NCBI RefSeq assembly: GCF_910592395.1
Contig: NC_088321.1
Location: 124,001 to 188,000 of the forward strand
Origin: Lineus longissimus
Taxonomy: Eukaryota > Nemertea > Pilidiophora > Heteronemertea > Lineidae
Length of the DNA: 64,000 bases
Direction: 5' to 3'
In this document: positions 20,285 through 37,200 of the stretch, in pieces
How positions within the stretch are numbered: the stretch's first letter is position 1
How the letters are laid out: every line of letters begins with the position of its first letter
Translations under genes and position numbers: made by a program
Notes under the pieces: model-generated
Database searches by the model: none
Seen by the model: the letters and a program-made list of their open reading frames with translations, nothing else
What the model was told of the DNA's origin: nothing

Positions 20285-23200
20285 AAAAAGCACCCAACTA
20301 TTGTAAAATAATCAGGGACCGTTACGGTTTCCAATGGCAAAAACACTTCCCTAACGATATAACGGGGGACAATTTGACTGGGGTGCAATCTGAGAACTGT
20401 CGGGGGAGGTGGGGGTGGGGAGTTGTCCAGATATCGACTCAGACGTAGGCATTCAAGTCGATGGTTGTGACGCATCGTAACTGGTTTCAAAAAGTGATTG
20501 AGGACATTTCTTTCACACAATGCATGTCATCAAGTTGATCATCACGATGGCGAATTTTGGGAAGACGAAATCAGCCCCTGTAGTGTCAAGACTGTAACCG
20601 TCGCCCAAAAACCAATTTCCACGCGAAGTATCGAATCGATTCTTGAGTCCGTCCCCAGTAGCCCCTCTAAAGTTAGAATGGCAAAGTTACTGACCCCGTG
20701 ATAATCTAGTCCAGGTAGAGGAGATACCACTCGTCATGTAACAAAATTGATTCAGTAAAACTTAAAATGTCCTGGTATGGTAGACCTTTAGAACGGAGAC
20801 GCAACGGCACCTGAACGGGCAGATATGCCACGGTTCGATCGCCGCGCCATCTTGGCAAAAATGAGAGAACTGAAATTTGTTGAAAAATTGTTCAGTTGCA
20901 TGCTAATTCCTAGAGATGGCGCGACAATCGGACAGTAAAGAACTACGCCATCGCCATCTTCAGGGCAAGGTAGAAACTGAAAATTGCGTTTTGTCTTTTC
21001 AGTTTCTACCTTGCCCTGAAGATGGCGATGGCGTAGTTCTTTCATGAAGTCAATGAGACTCCGAAAACCAGCTCAAAGAGATCTGAAATGATAAAGATTT
21101 ACTCCGAATCAGCACAAAGTGTGGTTGATTTTGACCTGGTTTAGTTAACACCTTCAGCGCCGAACCAAAACGAGGTCTGTAAAGTCTTTGGTCTGTAGAA
21201 TAGACCCTGCCCTCCTGATGATGGCCATCGCCATCTTCAGGACAATGTAGGAACTGAAAAGACCAAACAATATTTTCACGCTATTTTCAGTTCCTACATT
21301 GCCCTGAAGATGGCGATGGCGTAGTTCTCTCATGAAGTGCTTTCCACCTTTATTTCTCACTTATGTTATCTTTTGGTACTCTTGTACCTTTTATTAAGGT
21401 CTGATTCATAAAATTCATTCATTCATTCATTCATTCATTCATTCATTCATTCATTCATTCAAAAAGCACCCAACTATTGTAAAATAATCAAGGACCGTTA
21501 CGGTTTCCAATGGCAAAAACATTTCCCTAAAGATATTACGGGGGACAATTTGACTGGGGTGCAATCTGAGAACTGTCGGGGGAGGTGGGGGGTGGGGAGT
21601 TGTCCAGATATCGACTCAGACATAGGCATTCAAGTCGATGGTTGTGACGCCCATAACTGGTTTCAAAAAGTGATTGAGGACATTTCTTTCACACAATGCA
21701 TGTCATCAAGTTGATCATCACGATGGCGAATCTTGGGAAGACGAAATCAGCCCCTGTAGTGTCAAGACTGTAACCGTCGCCCAAAAACCAATTTCCACGC
21801 AAAGTATCGAATCGATTCTTGAGTCCGTCCCCAGTAGCCCCTCTAAAGTTAGAATGGCAAAGTTACTGACCCCGTGATAATCTAGTCCAGGTAGAGGAGA
21901 TACCACTCGTCATGTAACAAAATTGATTCAGTAAAACTTAAAATGTCCTGGTATGGTAGACCTTTAGAACGGAGACGCAACGGCACCTGAACGGGCAGAT
22001 ATGCCACGGTTCGATCGCCGCGCCATCTTGGCAAAAATGAGAGAACTGAAATTTGTTGAAAAATTGTTCAGTTGCATGCTTATTCCTAGAGATGGCGCGA
22101 CAATAGGAGAGTAAAAGAACTACGCCATCGCCATCTTCAGGTCAAGGTAGAAACTGAAAATTGCGTTTTGTCTTTTCAGTGTCTACCTTGCCCTGAAGAT
22201 GGCGATGGCGTAGTTCTTTCATGAAGTCAATGAGACTCCGAAAACCAGCTCAAAGAGATCTGAAATGATAAAGATTTAGTCCGAATCAGCACAAAGTGTG
22301 GTTGATTTTGACCTGGTTTAGTTAACACCTTCAGCGCCGAACCAAAACGAGGTCTGTAAAGTCTTTGGTCTGTAGAATAGACCCTGGCCATCGCCATCTT
22401 CAGGACAATGTAGGAACTGAAAAGACCAAACAATATTTTCACGGTATTTTCAGTTCCTACATTGCCCTGAAGATGGCGATGGCGTAGTTCTTTCATGAAG
22501 TGCTTTCCTCCTTTATTTCTCACTTATGTTATCTTTTGGTACTCTTGTACCTTTCATCAAGGTCTGAGTAATAAAATTCATTCATTCATTCAAAAAGCAC
22601 CCAACTATTGTAAAATAATCAGGGACCGTTACGGTTTCCAATGGCAAAAACACTTCCCTAACGATATAACGGGGGACAATTTGACTGGGGTGCAATCTGA
22701 GAACTGTCGGGGGAGGTGGGGGTGGGGAGTTGGCCAGATATCGACTCAGACATAGGCATTCAAGTCGATGGTTGTGACGCATCGTAACTGGTTTCAAAAA
22801 GTGATTGAGGACATTTCTTTCACACAATGCATGTCATCAAGTTGATCATCACGATGGCGAATCTTGGGAAGACGAAATCAGCCCCTGTAGTGTCAAGACT
22901 GTAACCGGAGCCCAAAAACCAATTTCCACGCGAAGTATCGAATCGATTCTTGAGTCCGTCCCCAGTAGCCCCTCTAAAGTTAGAATGGCAAAGTTACTGA
23001 CCCCGTGATAATCTAGTCCAGGTAGAGGAGATACCACTCGTCATGTAACAAAATTGATTCAGTAAAACTTAAAATGTCCTGGTATGGTAGACCTTTAGAA
23101 CGGAGACGCAACGGCACCTGAACGGGCAGATATGCCACGGTTCGATCGCCGCGCCATCTTGGCTAAAATTAGAAGAACTGAAATTTGTTGAAAAATTGTT

Positions 23201-24714
23201 CAGTTGCATGCTTATTCCTAGAGATGGCGCGACAATAGGAGAGTAAAAGAACTACGCCATCGCCATCTTCAGGGCAAGGTAGAAACTGAAAATTGCGTTT
23301 TGTCTTTTCAGTGTCTACCTTGCCCTGAAGATGGCGATGGCGTAGTTCTTTCATGAAGTCAATGAGACTCCGAAAACCAGCTCAAAGAGATCTGAAATGA
23401 TAAAGATTTAGTCCGAATCAGCACAAAGTGTGGTTGATTTTGACCTGGTTTAGTTAACACCTTCAGCGCCGAACCAAAACGAGGTCTGTAAAGTCTTTGG
23501 TCTGTAGAATAGAGCCTGCCCTCCTGATGATGGCCATCGCCATCTTCAGGACAATGTAGGAACTGAAAAGACCAAACAATATTTTCACGGTATTTTCAGT
23601 TCCTACATTGCCCTGAAGATGGCGATGGCGTAGTTCTTTCATGAAGTGCTTTCCTCCTTTATTTCTCACTTATGTTATCTTTTGGTACTCTTGTACCTTT
23701 TATCAAGGTCTGAGTAATAAAATTCATTCATTCATTCAAAAAGCACCCAACTATTGTAAAATAATCAGGGACCGTTACGGTTTCCAATGGCAAAAACATT
23801 TCCCTAACGATATAACGGGGGACAATTTGACTGGGGTGCAATCTGAGAACTGTCGGGGGAAGTGGGGGGTGGGGAGTTGTCCAGATATCGACTCAGACGT
23901 AGGCATTCAAGTCGATGGTTGTGACGCCCATAACTGGTTTCAAAAAGTGATTGAGGACATTTCTTTCACAATGCGTGTCATCAAGTTGATCATCACGATG
24001 GCGAATCTTGGGAAGACGAAATCAGCCCCTGTAGTGTCAAGACTGTAACCGTCGCCCAAAAACCAATTTCCACGCAAAGTATCGAATCGATTCTTGAGTC
24101 CGTCCCCAGTAGCCCCTCTAAAGTTAGAATGGCAAAGTTACTGACCCCGTGATAATCTAGTCCAGGTAGAGGAGATACCACTCGTCATGTAACAAAATTG
24201 ATTCAGTAAAACTCAAAATGTCCTGGTATGATAGACCTTTAGAACGGAGACGCAACGGCACCTGAACGGGCAGAAATGCCATGGTTCGATCGCCGCGCCA
24301 TCTTTGCAAAATTAGAAGAACTGAAATTTGTTGAAAAATTGTTCAGTTCCGTGCTTATTCCTAGAGATGGCGCGACAATCGGAACAAGTAAAAATCTTAC
24401 TGTGAAGTAATCAGGGGCCGTTACGGTTTCCGATGGCACCTGGTCCTCATGGTGAGAGGTTGTGTCGTTGTCCAAGGTGTCCAGGTCAGTCTAAAGCATA
24501 GTCCAAAAGCCATCGTTATGGAATGGAGGGGACCAGTACTGCAACCGCTGTTTGTAAGCCCGGCGCTATAAACACTCTGCCGAGACTGGAACCCACTCGG
24601 ACATATTATATTCAAGTCGATGGTTGTGACGCATCGTAACTGGTTTCAAAAAGAGATTGAGGACATTTCCTTACACCAAGCATGTCATCAAGTTGATCAT
24701 CACGATGGAGTAAC

Positions 24715-24915
24715 CGTGGAGATACGGGAGGGTTACTTGACAGCATAGTCTAGCTCCAGGACAGGAGTCGAGATCAAGGGCCGGGTAACAGTAACACCTG
24801 CTGCGAATCCTAAGGGTAAGAATCACGGGCACCGTAACGGACAGTCCACGACATCAGACTTTTACCTTTGCAGTAATGGCCGAAGTCAGCTAGTACTTGG
24901 TCTTGGATTTGCATC
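24715..24915. repeat. Dispersed ~210-bp repeat, copy 2
   Basis: Matches 13692-13905 (GGAGATACGGGAGGG ... GTACTTGGTCTTGGATTTG) with several substitutions and two small deletions. It directly follows the truncated fifth block unit. Confidence 0.85.
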
Positions 24916-25841
24916 CCTGGCCCTTTGTAATGGAAGATTTGGTACATTAGGATACATTTTGATTGGATGCTTTTGGAATGCTGCCCAATCCTTCCACACC
25001 TCGAGGACCCCGTTGACCCTTAGGCTAGGTGCAAAGCATATTGATTTTGTCTCTTTCCACAAACAAGTTGTGACAAAAATAAGGCACTGAACTACTCGTC
25101 ATGTCAAGGCACTGAACTACTCGTCATATCAAGGCACTGAACTACTCGTCATATCAAGGCACACACATCTACACTAGAGACATCAAGATGGTCCAGAAAT
25201 ATGGGCTTTGGGGTAGTTTGGTGTGACCGGGGAGGACTTGGTGTGGATTAGCAAAGTTGTGTGATATTGATAGGATGAAATTTGAATAATCAATAAGTTA
25301 AAATCTTGTATCTTTTTTGACATGATTTTATTACAAAACTTACGAAAAAACTGTAATCTCAGGCAAGAGTTGTTGGGACTTTGAAAGTGAAATGGAACAT
25401 TTGATTTCATTGAAGTTGTGATGTTCAGAAGTAGCAACAACTCCTGACTGATTTACAGTAGCCCTTACACACAATTCATTAACTTGACTCGGGATGCAGT
25501 CCTGAAAACTCACAAGTGATGACAATCAAGGTGCCCAAACTGGACTTATATTAAGAAGTGGAGCTGCCATCCATAGTGTGACAGTTCCTGGGCAGTTTTA
25601 CAGTATTGTACTCTAATGGTCCACCAGTCATCCAGTTCCAACTGCACAACAATATTATTGTTACCAACCTTTTATTTACCCAGCACATCACAAAATTCAT
25701 CTCATTTTCACATCAAAATGACCAATGAAATTAGGTAGAAATGCATAAATCATAATTTCAGTTCTGAATTTTGCCTTTGCTAGGCGTGTTTGTACAAAAT
25801 GGTCACCGATGTCCGAGAGAGCAGGCGTGCTAAGCTCATTC
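24916..25841. other. Intergenic, LSM7 downstream side
   Basis: No gene recognised. It contains a 25-bp repeat x3 (AAGGCACTGAACTACTCGTC from 25081 to 25160) and the probable LSM7 3' UTR. Short frames on both strands have no family features. Confidence 0.7.
25671..25676 (-). terminator. Poly(A) signal for LSM7 (AATAAA on minus strand)
   Basis: TTTATT on the plus strand, about 170 bp beyond the LSM7 stop codon at 25842, at the expected spacing for a short 3' UTR. Confidence 0.55.
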
Positions 25842-27356
25842 TCATCCTTCCTGACTCACAAAAGGATTTGCAATCATTTCCATCCCCTCCGATGGACATA
25901 TTAAAACAACAGACGTCCCTCGACACACAACAAGTCCAAGTGGTCGTGTATCTTCCGTCAGTTTGAATGGATCATCTGGATCTGCAAAATGAGACGATCG
26001 GTTTGTTGAGCTTGTAATACTTGGCATTTAGTTTGGGTTGGTTTCGTCCCAACTATTAGTTCCCCTTTGATCTGCACAGCGCCACATCAACTCTGGCCTG
26101 GTTATTAGGCAAACATTGTTTGCACACTTTCCCAGGGCATGCTAGGCTTCGTCATGTTTTTCAATTTCCTATGTTTTGTAACTACCCGGTACAAGCACAT
26201 GCCTAGCACTAGTGGATAGCACCCCAATCAGGTTTTGAGGGTGGGTTTTTCAGTGCAGTAAGCAAGAAGGGAATACACCTTATGTAATGTTTTAAAAAAC
26301 GTTACCTCGTAAATATTCTGTGGTGTTGTCGAGTACAAGGTTGAGGAGGGGATCATAACCTTTTAGAATGCCAGCAGCTGGAATGAGGAAAACACATCTG
26401 TTACATTTGAATATATTAGAAGATTAATTAGCACTAGATATACATTTTAAGATCTTACCTTCGCGTCCGCCACTGAATTTGACCCGAATTGCTCGATCGA
26501 GATACTTGGACAAATCTAAGATGGTTTCTTTCTTCTTCTTCTCCTTATCACCTTGACCCTGATCACGCTCACCTCGTTGTTGCTGATGCTGAAATGTAAA
26601 GAAAGTAAACGTTCTCACAAGCAAAACCATCTAAAAAAGTCAGACTCATTTCGAATCCAGGTAGGTACCGGTAGGCCTATATCAATCCTCATATCTCTAG
26701 AAGACCATAGTAAAAGCCTAATGATCAGTTGAATTGGGATTGTTAACAATAACTTGTTCCCCAGTTTACTAAAATAACAATCCCCGCTGATCAGGCCATG
26801 TCACTTGTCAGTGCCCAAAAAAGGCATGACATTTGAGTGATGGATTAAGTACCATACTTTAGTTCATTTTTACGCCAGTCTCAGCACATTTCACATGGGT
26901 AGTCTGATAGCAGACATTTAGGCCTGCCCGAGCCCGAGTGAGCCTAACCCAAACCTAACCAACCAGGCAGCATAGCCCCAACCCTTAACACTAACACTCA
27001 GATCTGAACACCAACACTACCCTGCCACTAATCCTAACCCCCTTATCCTCAGTCTATTACCTAAAATTGCCATACAATACATATTGTTACAGTTCTGTAA
27101 GAATAGCCACTTCGTTAGGGAAATATGTTTGGCACATCCTGTACATTTCAAAAACGAGGACGGGATGATTTCCATATTTCTTTTATCAAAACCTGCCCAT
27201 ACATAGCATATAGTACAATAATCAATACATCACATCAGACACAATAAACAAAACTTCTATTCTGTCAAGTCTTAACGTAAAATATAATTGGATGATTAGG
27301 ATTTTTGAGGGCGAAGGAAACGAATTTTAACACAAGTTTCTTACAACTTGCGCCAT
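25842..27356 (-). CDS. LSM7: U6 snRNA-associated Sm-like protein LSm7
   Basis: Four exons: 27356-27345, 26588-26459, 26377-26306, 25981-25842; 354 nt, 117 aa, all junctions in frame. The first exon is only 12 nt (MAQV) and was chosen because ATG GCG CAA GTT is followed by a consensus GTAAGA donor, and its phase matches exon 2. A Gln/Arg-rich insert (HQQQRGERDQGQG) precedes DKEKKKKETILDLSKYLDRA, so the protein is about 14 residues longer than human LSm7. The Sm1 motif (IRVKFSGGRE...LNLVLD) and the Sm2 motif (LGLVVCRGTSVVLI) are both present. LSm7 is one of seven ring subunits of LSm1-7 (cytoplasmic mRNA decay) and LSm2-8 (U6 snRNA in the spliceosome). It is head-to-head with MCCC2, 868 bp apart. 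Confidence 0.95.
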
Positions 27357-28223
27357 TTTGAAATGTTGTCGTTGTCAGTGAAATGTAGTTACGTTCCGTT
27401 TAAGCCGATATTGAATGCAAGGAACATAGTCACAACCTGTCTCGTTGATATTCCATCAACGAGATCGAGTTAGTTAGTTAGTTCGTTAGTTAGATCGATT
27501 TAGTCATCCTGGGCACTCCATCGAGTTTCCCTTCTTGGATCCGAACATTGAACACCCAGGGTATGGTAGACCTTTAGAACGGAGTCGCAACGGCACCACT
27601 GATCGGGCAGAAATGCCACGGTTCGATCGCCGCGCCACCTTTGCAAAAATGAAAGAACTGAAATTTATTGAAAAATTGTTCAGTTCTACCTTATTCCTAG
27701 AGATGGCGCGACAATCGGAACAAAGTAAAAAGCGCCCAACTGCTGTAAAGTAATCAAGCCTCAAGAGCCGTTACGGCTTCCGATGGCACCTGGTACTCAT
27801 GGTGAAAAGTTGTGTCGTTGTCCAAGGTGTCCAGGTCAGTCTAAGAATGGCCCACAAACCATCGTTAAGGGAATGGAGGGACCAGTACTGCAACAGCTGG
27901 TTATAAGCCCGGCGCTCGAACACTCTGCCGAGCCTGGTACCCATTTCCTCCTGGGATGAGAGAAGCAAGTAAGGAGGATACGATATGTACGGTGCTGGTG
28001 ATGCCAACGCTGTTTCGTGCCTCCCTATTCGGCGGTCATGCCCACTTTTTGCCTCAATAGAGAGAAAATATTCCATCAAACATGGAGGTAGAAAGCAATT
28101 AAGTGTGTTATAATATCATGTCTTTGGAAACGGAGAGAAGTCACATCGTTAAAACGGAAGCGTTGGAAAGATCGTCTTTCAGTATATTTTGCGCATCGAC
28201 CACAACAATAAGTTTTCTAAAAT
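27357..28223. promoter_or_regulatory. Head-to-head intergenic region of LSM7 and MCCC2
   Basis: Start codons are 868 bp apart. Most of the gap (27566-27960) is a solitary diverged copy of the 19.6-24.7-kb block unit, so the real promoters must lie in the short flanks, about 200 bp on the LSM7 side (with a GTTAGTTAGTTAG microsatellite near 27467) and about 260 bp on the MCCC2 side. No TATA box is assignable. Confidence 0.5.
27566..27960. mobile_element. Solo copy of the block element without its insert
   Basis: Starts TAGACCTTTAGAACGGAGTC like the block units and runs through GAGATGGCGCGACAATCGG, then goes directly to AAAAAGCGCCCAACTGCTG, skipping the ~510 bp of hairpins and ATTC tail. Its downstream part (GTGTCGTTGTCCAAGGTGTC...AAGCCCGGCGCT) matches the fifth block copy near 24450-24560, not the four full units. 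Confidence 0.8.
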
Positions 28224-32924
<4,701 letters not shown>

Positions 32925-33394
32925 AATGGCAGTCGAGGAACAGATCGACCGAAGTGTGTGCTTGGTAAATTCATTTTGGACTGATATTCCCAGGCGCGGT
33001 TTTCATACGGGAGCGCTGTAACTGACATCCTCCCAACAGTGTTTTGCTGTAACCGATCACCGCAAGGACCAAGTTTGGCATCTTAACGCAGCAGATACTG
33101 TAATAGTACAATGTGACAGACACATGTGGACTACGTCTCAGTGCTTCTCTGAACTCTGCCACGTGAACTGTGACCTAGTCTCTGCACAGACTCAGAGCCG
33201 CTCCACAACTGACCAAGTGTGACTCTCTGGAAAGTGAGACCAGAAAAACAAATGTGTGTGGCAAATTAATTTGGTACCTATATTCTTGGATAAGGTTTTA
33301 GTATTGAAGAGTACAAGAGCACTTGTAATTGATTACTATAAACAAAGTCCTATTGAATTGTGTGTAAATACTGGTGAGTGAATGGCGTGAAACA

Positions 33395-33400
33395 AATAAA
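33395..33400 (+). terminator. Poly(A) signal AATAAA for MCCC2
   Basis: AATAAA about 470 bp after the MCCC2 stop, in AAACAAATAAACAAATGG. Fits a moderate 3' UTR. Confidence 0.6.
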
Positions 33401-33690
33401 CAAATGGTCAATTTCTTCCGGTCTTTTCTCGATTATTGCTATTCAAAATAGCTTTTTGTTGTCATCAGTTGTTAATTTGATCCACGGCGTCAGACCTTCA
33501 CAGAAGGTGACAAGGGATAAACAATACTGGGTCATCTACTAAGTAACATAAATGTCAAGTTGCACTCCACTCAAACTTGGCATTAGGTGCCTCCCATTCA
33601 TGGAATGGACTTAACAGCCATCAGAGAATATACTGCAAAAGGAGTGTGTAAATAACTTGAGAAGAAAAGAGCGGTAGTAAGACCCACCTG

Positions 33691-33696
33691 TTTATT
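33691..33696 (-). terminator. Poly(A) signal for TBC gene (AATAAA on minus strand)
   Basis: TTTATT on the plus strand, about 535 bp beyond the TBC gene's stop. It is the clearest hexamer on that side. Confidence 0.45.
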
Positions 33697-34230
33697 GGAA
33701 GAACAATGGTTTATACAGAAAGGGGCTCAAATGAGCAAGTTATGCGTTTTTTCCGACACATTGATAAAAGGCATTGGTACACCGAACACATGCCTGAATA
33801 GGCTTTGGTACGCCCTACACCTGCATGAATAGCCAAAATGATATGTAGATTTGGCTCTAATCTTTCACAATTGTCAAACACATTCTTGGTCCGTCCAACC
33901 AAGCTATAAACTTGCCACCCCCTTCCCCCCTCTAGCCTGTGTCAGGAGATATCCTGACTAAAAACCGAGCTGATTCATTAAGTAAAACTTCATCTTCTGC
34001 GTTCAACCTGCCAATGACTTCAGTCCTGTGGCGGAGATCGGAGATGACACAGCTTGCCGTTCCGAGGTCATGCTGTGTTCACCAAAGTTTTCCCAGCATT
34101 GATATCGGCAGATCAGAGTTTCTGTTGTACTAAACTTGGCACTGATGTTATTCCACCACCTCCATGTTTATGGCAGTCAAGCAATCATTGTCCTAGATGA
34201 GCACAGATTGACCACCTCGCACCAGCTCCT

Positions 34231-37200
34231 TCACGGTAAAAACGACAGCAGAGTTTTAGTTTTCTTTTTCTTCACTAAAGGCGTGTTAATGACTTGGAAA
34301 CAGTCGGTCACACTCTTACGGCAGTATTTGAAGAAGAGACGTTCAGCTTGGTTCAGCACAAGATCAAGGTCCATATTTTTTGACAAACTGAAAATACAAA
34401 AATAAACAATTTGAAGTGTTTGTGATGTCACTACCATCCTTTGAACCAAATCCATGACCGTTTTCTAGCATTTTCATTTATCTTCCAAACACGTTTGCCG
34501 CATTGCCATTGGCCAGATGTTCTAAACATTACTCCTGGTGAGCTTAGGCCTTCTGTACCTACCTACTGAGCTTGGGCCTTGTCTCTTCTGTACCTACCTA
34601 CTGAGCTTAGGCCTTGTCTCTTCTGACTGAGCTTAGGCCTGTCTCTTCTGTACCTACCTACTGAGCTTAGGCCTTGTCTCTTCTGTACCTACCTACTGAG
34701 CTTAGGCCTTGTCTCTTCTGTACCTACCTACTGAGCTTAGGTCTGTCTCTTCTGTACCTACCTACAGAGCTTAGGCCTTGTCTCTTCTGTACCTACCTAC
34801 TGAGCTTAGGCCTTGTCTTTTCTGTACCTACCTACTGAGCTTAGGCCTGTCTCTTCTGTACCTACCTACTGAGCTTAGGCCTTGTCTCTTCTGTACCTAC
34901 CTACTGTGCTTAGGCCTTGTCTCTTCTCTACCTACCTACTGAGCTTAGGCCTTGTCTCTTCTCTACCTACCTACTGAGCTTAGGCCTGTCTCTTCTCTAC
35001 CTACCTACTAATGCACTGGAAGACTGTCGACGGATCATCACACTGAAACAGTCGGTTGCGATGATCCATTAATATCGCCACACACATAAACAATTCAAAC
35101 GTAAACTCTGCTCGTGATGTGACAGCTACTGGTCTTGTCTTCCCTCCTGAAAGAAAACACACCATCATCAAATCATTCAGCAGGCATTGTATATCAGAAT
35201 AAACAGATCAGCTGTGGACTGAGGAGATCGCCAAAGGGGTCTCTACAATTCTTGAGGTTCTTGGCGTAGCCGATGGTCAACACACAAACTGCAACTGACC
35301 ATTTGGCCCCCTTACTTGCCAATAGTCCTCGTTTGATATTCTCTGATACGGCAAGCCAAATATCTTTTGTTAAAAGATGATGAGAGGATGCCGACAGGAG
35401 AAAGGTGAATGATGAAACAAACATCTCACCCTGTGTTTCGTAATCTTTGCGTATTTCCTTTAACCGAACCTGCTCGGCCGCCATCGATGATAGCTCTAGA
35501 TGATGACTGCTCAGGATTTCAAAACATCGGAGTGAATTGTCAAAATCAAACTCCCGCTTGAACCCAAGTAACAGCCACCTGGAAACAAATAATATATCAT
35601 TTAGATGGCATCTCACCAACTCTTCCAGACAGGAAAAGTTGCCGCAGGCTGAAATAGAAGCCAGGACTAAGTTTCAAAGCCTTGCTATGATAAGCCGAGG
35701 GAACCTACTGCACTCACTACTCATCAACATCAAAGTCCACTATTCACCAGAATGAGATCCACCAGTAGCATAGGACCAGATCATGTTGACACGACAGAGT
35801 CAACAGCATTCGTCAACAGAACAGGACTGCCAAGATCACATGTGCAGACATACTTACTTGTGGCTGAACATCAGATCGCCGACTTCACACTGCTCGTCAA
35901 GATATCTGAACAGCTCAGGGTCAAGTTCTATTAACAATTGTCGCATTAAGTCTGAAGCAAGAAGAGACAGAAAGCTGAAGAGATCTGAGCAGAATGTAAA
36001 GGTCCTTGTAGACCCCGAGTAGACTCGGTTCAATTGACACTAGCTTACGATGGACTTCTCCCCTGGCCTAAGTCAGAGTCATGAGACTAATCCCCGACTG
36101 CCACTTAAAAATACTTAAGATCAGGTGCAGCTAAAAATAAAAGCTGTTGAAGGAGTTGAACCCTCGACCTCTTCATTGTCAAGGATGCGACGGTGTTTTG
36201 TGTAAGGCACTGTACATTTTGAGTATTCAGCCAAGTGCAGGCATAGCTCAAGGATCCTGTGGTAGGTCCTGGACAACTTACAGATTGATTATCATTGCTT
36301 GACTGACTCTTGACGACCTTATCATACCCAAGTGGATAGAAGAAGTAGAAATCACCTACCAACTTTTTCTATCATTCCTTCCTCCAAAAACTCCAGCTGA
36401 ATCTTCGCCATGTATTCATTAAAGCACCAGTAGGCCTCCACCTCGGACCCGAACACAACAAGGAAACGACACACTATGTCGTTCATGCCCTGTGTGTAAC
36501 CAATATCAGGGTGGAATGCTGCGTACGTAATCAGCATATCTCGTAATGAATTCAGGGTGTGACTTCCACCTTCCCTGAATCAGAGAAAATATAAGTTATT
36601 TCTCTTTCCTTTGTTGAGAAAGTTTGAAAAGATGTCAAATATTTGGGCGGGAAGTACAGGAACTGTGTGATGGCCTTTACCTGATAGTTTCGTAGTCCCT
36701 ATCCGTCCTCGGTACATCTCTATCGATGACCCGAACATATTCTAGCAGTTCTTTCATTGGTGTCAATGGTTGGCGCTCAGCGAATATCTTTGCTTGTATA
36801 TCAAAGTAGTCTCTCTGTTGAGCATCGACAGGACTAGAAGAACATTGTTGTGGAGGAGGGCTGGCTAGATCTAATGGCAGGTTACTGATATAGGAGGCTG
36901 TGATACCAACTTCCTCCGGGTCGACTGAAAAACCAACAGAGATTTTTAGATTGTTGCCAGAATTCACGGCAATAGTTCCATTGCTGGGCGTCAACTGGAA
37001 TGGATGAAGGTGGTGTTGGGGCAGGGCTGAAGATCGAAATGCAGTGTCCTTTTGAATTTAGATAGGTTTTCACTGAAGTTAGTCTCGTATCAACAATAGC
37101 CAGTTGTTATCTTTTCACTTTATCCTGAAATATCTTGATACCTTGAATCAAAACTCAGATAAGCAGCTCAATCACCACGGCAACCAGAGCATTCCTGACC

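Larger units (their letters stand above)
19618..24720. repeat. Palindrome-rich ~1.15-kb tandem block (4 copies plus a fifth)
   Basis: Units start at TAGACCTTTAGAACGGAG: 19618, 20781, 21957 and 23088 (lengths ~1163, 1176, 1131, 1144), and a fifth, diverged copy at 24232. Each full unit has an outer imperfect inverted repeat (CGATCGCCGCGCCATCT against AGATGGCGCGACAATCG), two long hairpins, a tail of TAATAAAATTCATTCATT, then a GC-rich segment around GTCGGGGGAGGTGGG. Reading frames in it (60-135 aa) are repeated identically but match no protein I recognise and follow the hairpins. The block lies between the convergent BLOC1S6 and LSM7 genes. Nature unknown; most likely a non-autonomous transposon that was inserted into and then amplified in tandem. 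Confidence 0.93.
32925..34230. other. Convergent region between MCCC2 and TBC gene
   Basis: Holds the 3' UTRs of both genes. Around 33035-33090 and 33125-33160 there are short echoes of the last MCCC2 exon (CACCGCAAGGACCAAGTTTGG and CTACGTCTCAGTGCTTCTCT-like), probably a decayed local duplication. Nothing else coding is supported. Confidence 0.6.

Noticed and set aside
19625-24181. Recurring 60-135-aa frames (for example KELRHRHLQG..., VSPLPGLDYHG...)
   Set aside because: They recur only because the block is tandemly repeated, several run through hairpin arms, and none shows a protein family or codon-level conservation pattern that I could see.
26930-27050. CCTAACC-rich stretch resembling interstitial telomere repeats
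   Set aside because: The words are irregular (CCTAACCC, AACCTAACC, CCCTTAACAC) and not an array of a telomere hexamer.
35194-35429. Extension of the TBC exon past 35430 in an open frame
   Set aside because: Reading on gives no TBC sequence, whereas splicing at GTGAGA after 35430 to 35146 restores the expected helix (FELFMCVAILMDHR) in phase.
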